A stretch of DNA of 64,000 nt from CAIYWZ01 sp964497925 (GTDB lineage: Bacteria > Pseudomonadota > Alphaproteobacteria > CAIYWZ01), in the NCBI GenBank assembly GCA_964497925.1, contig CAZCFE010000001.1, positions 62,001 to 126,000 on the forward strand. The letters run 5' to 3'. Positions 63,116 through 64,000 of this stretch are shown one piece after another (within the stretch, counting starts at the first letter, position 1; each line of letters starts with the position of its first letter). Made by a program: the position numbers and the translations under genes. The notes below the pieces were generated by a model that had not been told where the DNA came from, made no database searches, and was given only the letters and a program-made list of their open reading frames with translations.

Positions 63116-64000
63116 ATGAATACGGATTCGTATGTTGTAATCGCAAGACGTCATAGACCGCAAAGATTTGCTGATTTGGTCGGGCAAGAGACATTGATCA
63201 ACGTTTTGAAAAGCGGCCTGAAATCTGGAAAAATAGGACATGCTTTTGTTTTAACAGGAATTCAAGGCGTTGGAAAAACAACAATTGCAAGACTTCTAGC
63301 AAAATCATTAAACTGTCTTAATTTGGATCCCCAGCTTTATGAGCCTTGTGGTGAATGCTTATCATGCGTGAATTTTGCGCAAGATAAACATGTGGATATT
63401 ATTGAAATTGATGCGGCATCTAGAACAAGTGTTGATGATATTCGTGAAATTATAGAAAGTGTTCAATATCGCCCTTTGATTTCAAAGTATAAAATTTTTA
63501 TTATCGATGAAGTTCATATGCTTTCAAAAGGGGCGTTTAATGCGCTTTTAAAAACTCTTGAAGAGCCTCCTGCTCATATAAAGTTTATTTTTGCAACAAC
63601 AGAGCTTCAGAAAATTCCAGCAACCATCTTATCTAGATGTTTGAAATTTGAATTAAAACGTCTTTCTCCAGAAGAGTTGAAGCCTTATTACTCTGAATTG
63701 CTTAATAAGGATAGTGTTCAAATTGAGGAGGAAGCTTTAGATTTAATTTGCCATATGGCTGGAGGGTCTGCTCGCGATGGATGTTCTATTTTAGAGCAAG
63801 CGATTGCTTTGAGGCAAGACATAATCACGTTAGAACAAGTTCAAAGAATGCTCGGATTTGCGGATCAAAAATGGGCAGAAAATATTTTTGATTCGTTTTT
63901 AAATGGGAAACCAGATAAAGGAATTCGGTTACTTGAAGAAATTAAAGTGCAAGGTGGCATTGACCCAAAAATTTTAATTTCGAATTTTCTTGATATTTGT
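63116..64000 (+). CDS. dnaX: DNA polymerase III subunit gamma/tau (3' end cut by window)
   Basis: Clamp-loader ATPase. The visible 295 codons have no stop and run off the window. They show RRHRPQRFADLVGQETLINVL, Walker A TGIQGVGKTTIARLLAKSLNC, the zinc-binding cysteines (SLNC, then CGECLSC), IIEIDAASRTSVDDIREI, Walker B FIIDEVHMLSKGAFNALLKTLEEPP (read in parts) and FATTELQKIPATILSRC with the arginine finger, then domain III. The ATG at 63116 follows TTTAGG directly, so the ribosome-binding site is poor. It lies about 35 bases after the SRP RNA. Confidence 0.95.
   Translation, partial: MNTDSYVVIARRHRPQRFADLVGQETLINVLKSGLKSGKIGHAFVLTGIQGVGKTTIARLLAKSLNCLNLDPQLYEPCGECLSCVNFAQDKHVDIIEIDAASRTSVDDIREIIESVQYRPLISKYKIFIIDEVHMLSKGAFNALLKTLEEPPAHIKFIFATTELQKIPATILSRCLKFELKRLSPEELKPYYSELLNKDSVQIEEEALDLICHMAGGSARDGCSILEQAIALRQDIITLEQVQRMLGFADQKWAENIFDSFLNGKPDKGIRLLEEIKVQGGIDPKILISNFLDIC

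Noticed and set aside
1..64000. CRISPR arrays, prophage or insertion sequences
   Set aside because: No short regularly spaced direct repeats, transposase, integrase or phage structural frame was found on either strand; the only strong repeats are inside coding sequences.

Overview
The window looks like a contiguous piece of the chromosome of an AT-rich, probably host-associated alphaproteobacterium (a Holosporales/Rickettsiales-like lineage is my best guess). Evidence is the low GC content, tight gene packing with many ATGA and convergent overlaps, an SRP RNA directly upstream of dnaX, an efp-suhB-MotA-like cluster, a bifunctional Rel protein, an alphaproteobacterial HemY-like TPR protein, and several large secreted proteins, one with ankyrin repeats. 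I see no insertion sequence, prophage, CRISPR array, rRNA or integrase. The assignment is inferred from gene content and was not checked by phylogeny.

Layout. 1-7 kb: 3' end of ftsY, amn, then a leftward ftsK operon (ftsK, aromatic amino acid permease-like, RibD/DHFR-like, Nudix) with a consensus sigma70-type promoter. 6.7-11.9 kb: truB-rpsO, ssb, gyrA, comF. 11.9-17.7 kb: a small exported ORF and a 1854-residue secreted repeat protein. 17.8-27 kb: rel (leftward), then fbaB-efp-suhB, a MotA/TolQ-like protein, Sco1-like and DsbA-like proteins, gpmI and an EnvC-like protein. 27.2-34.6 kb, leftward: a secreted ankyrin protein, a TrmN6-like methylase, trpS, murJ and a UbiH-type hydroxylase. 34.7-38.5 kb: a translationally coupled three-gene operon (membrane sensor-like protein, a sensor-HAMP-MFS fusion, and an orphan ABC-type periplasmic binding protein), then tRNA-Arg(CCU). 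38.8-46.4 kb: pnp, an NMO-type flavoprotein, an M17 aminopeptidase, an RlmI-like methyltransferase and an anchored OppA-like protein. 46.4-51.9 kb, leftward: hflX, an OmpA/MotB-like protein, a probable replication origin, dsbD and a HemY-like protein. 52-64 kb: xseB-rsmE, a tandem MFS pair, a sodium:solute symporter, a 758-residue secreted orphan, rnd, a KimA-like potassium transporter, a DUF6314-like protein, SRP RNA and the 5' part of dnaX.

Two things stand out. First, about 48.68-48.95 kb holds five DnaA-box matches (two perfect) in a T-rich gap, exactly where the strand composition of the whole window switches from C>G to G>C on the given strand; that is the signature of a chromosomal origin. 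Second, the 34.7-38.5 kb operon fuses a chemoreceptor-style TM-periplasmic-TM-HAMP module to a complete MFS transporter and couples it to a solute-binding protein with no ABC permease or ATPase nearby; this is the best candidate here for an undescribed sensing/transport system.
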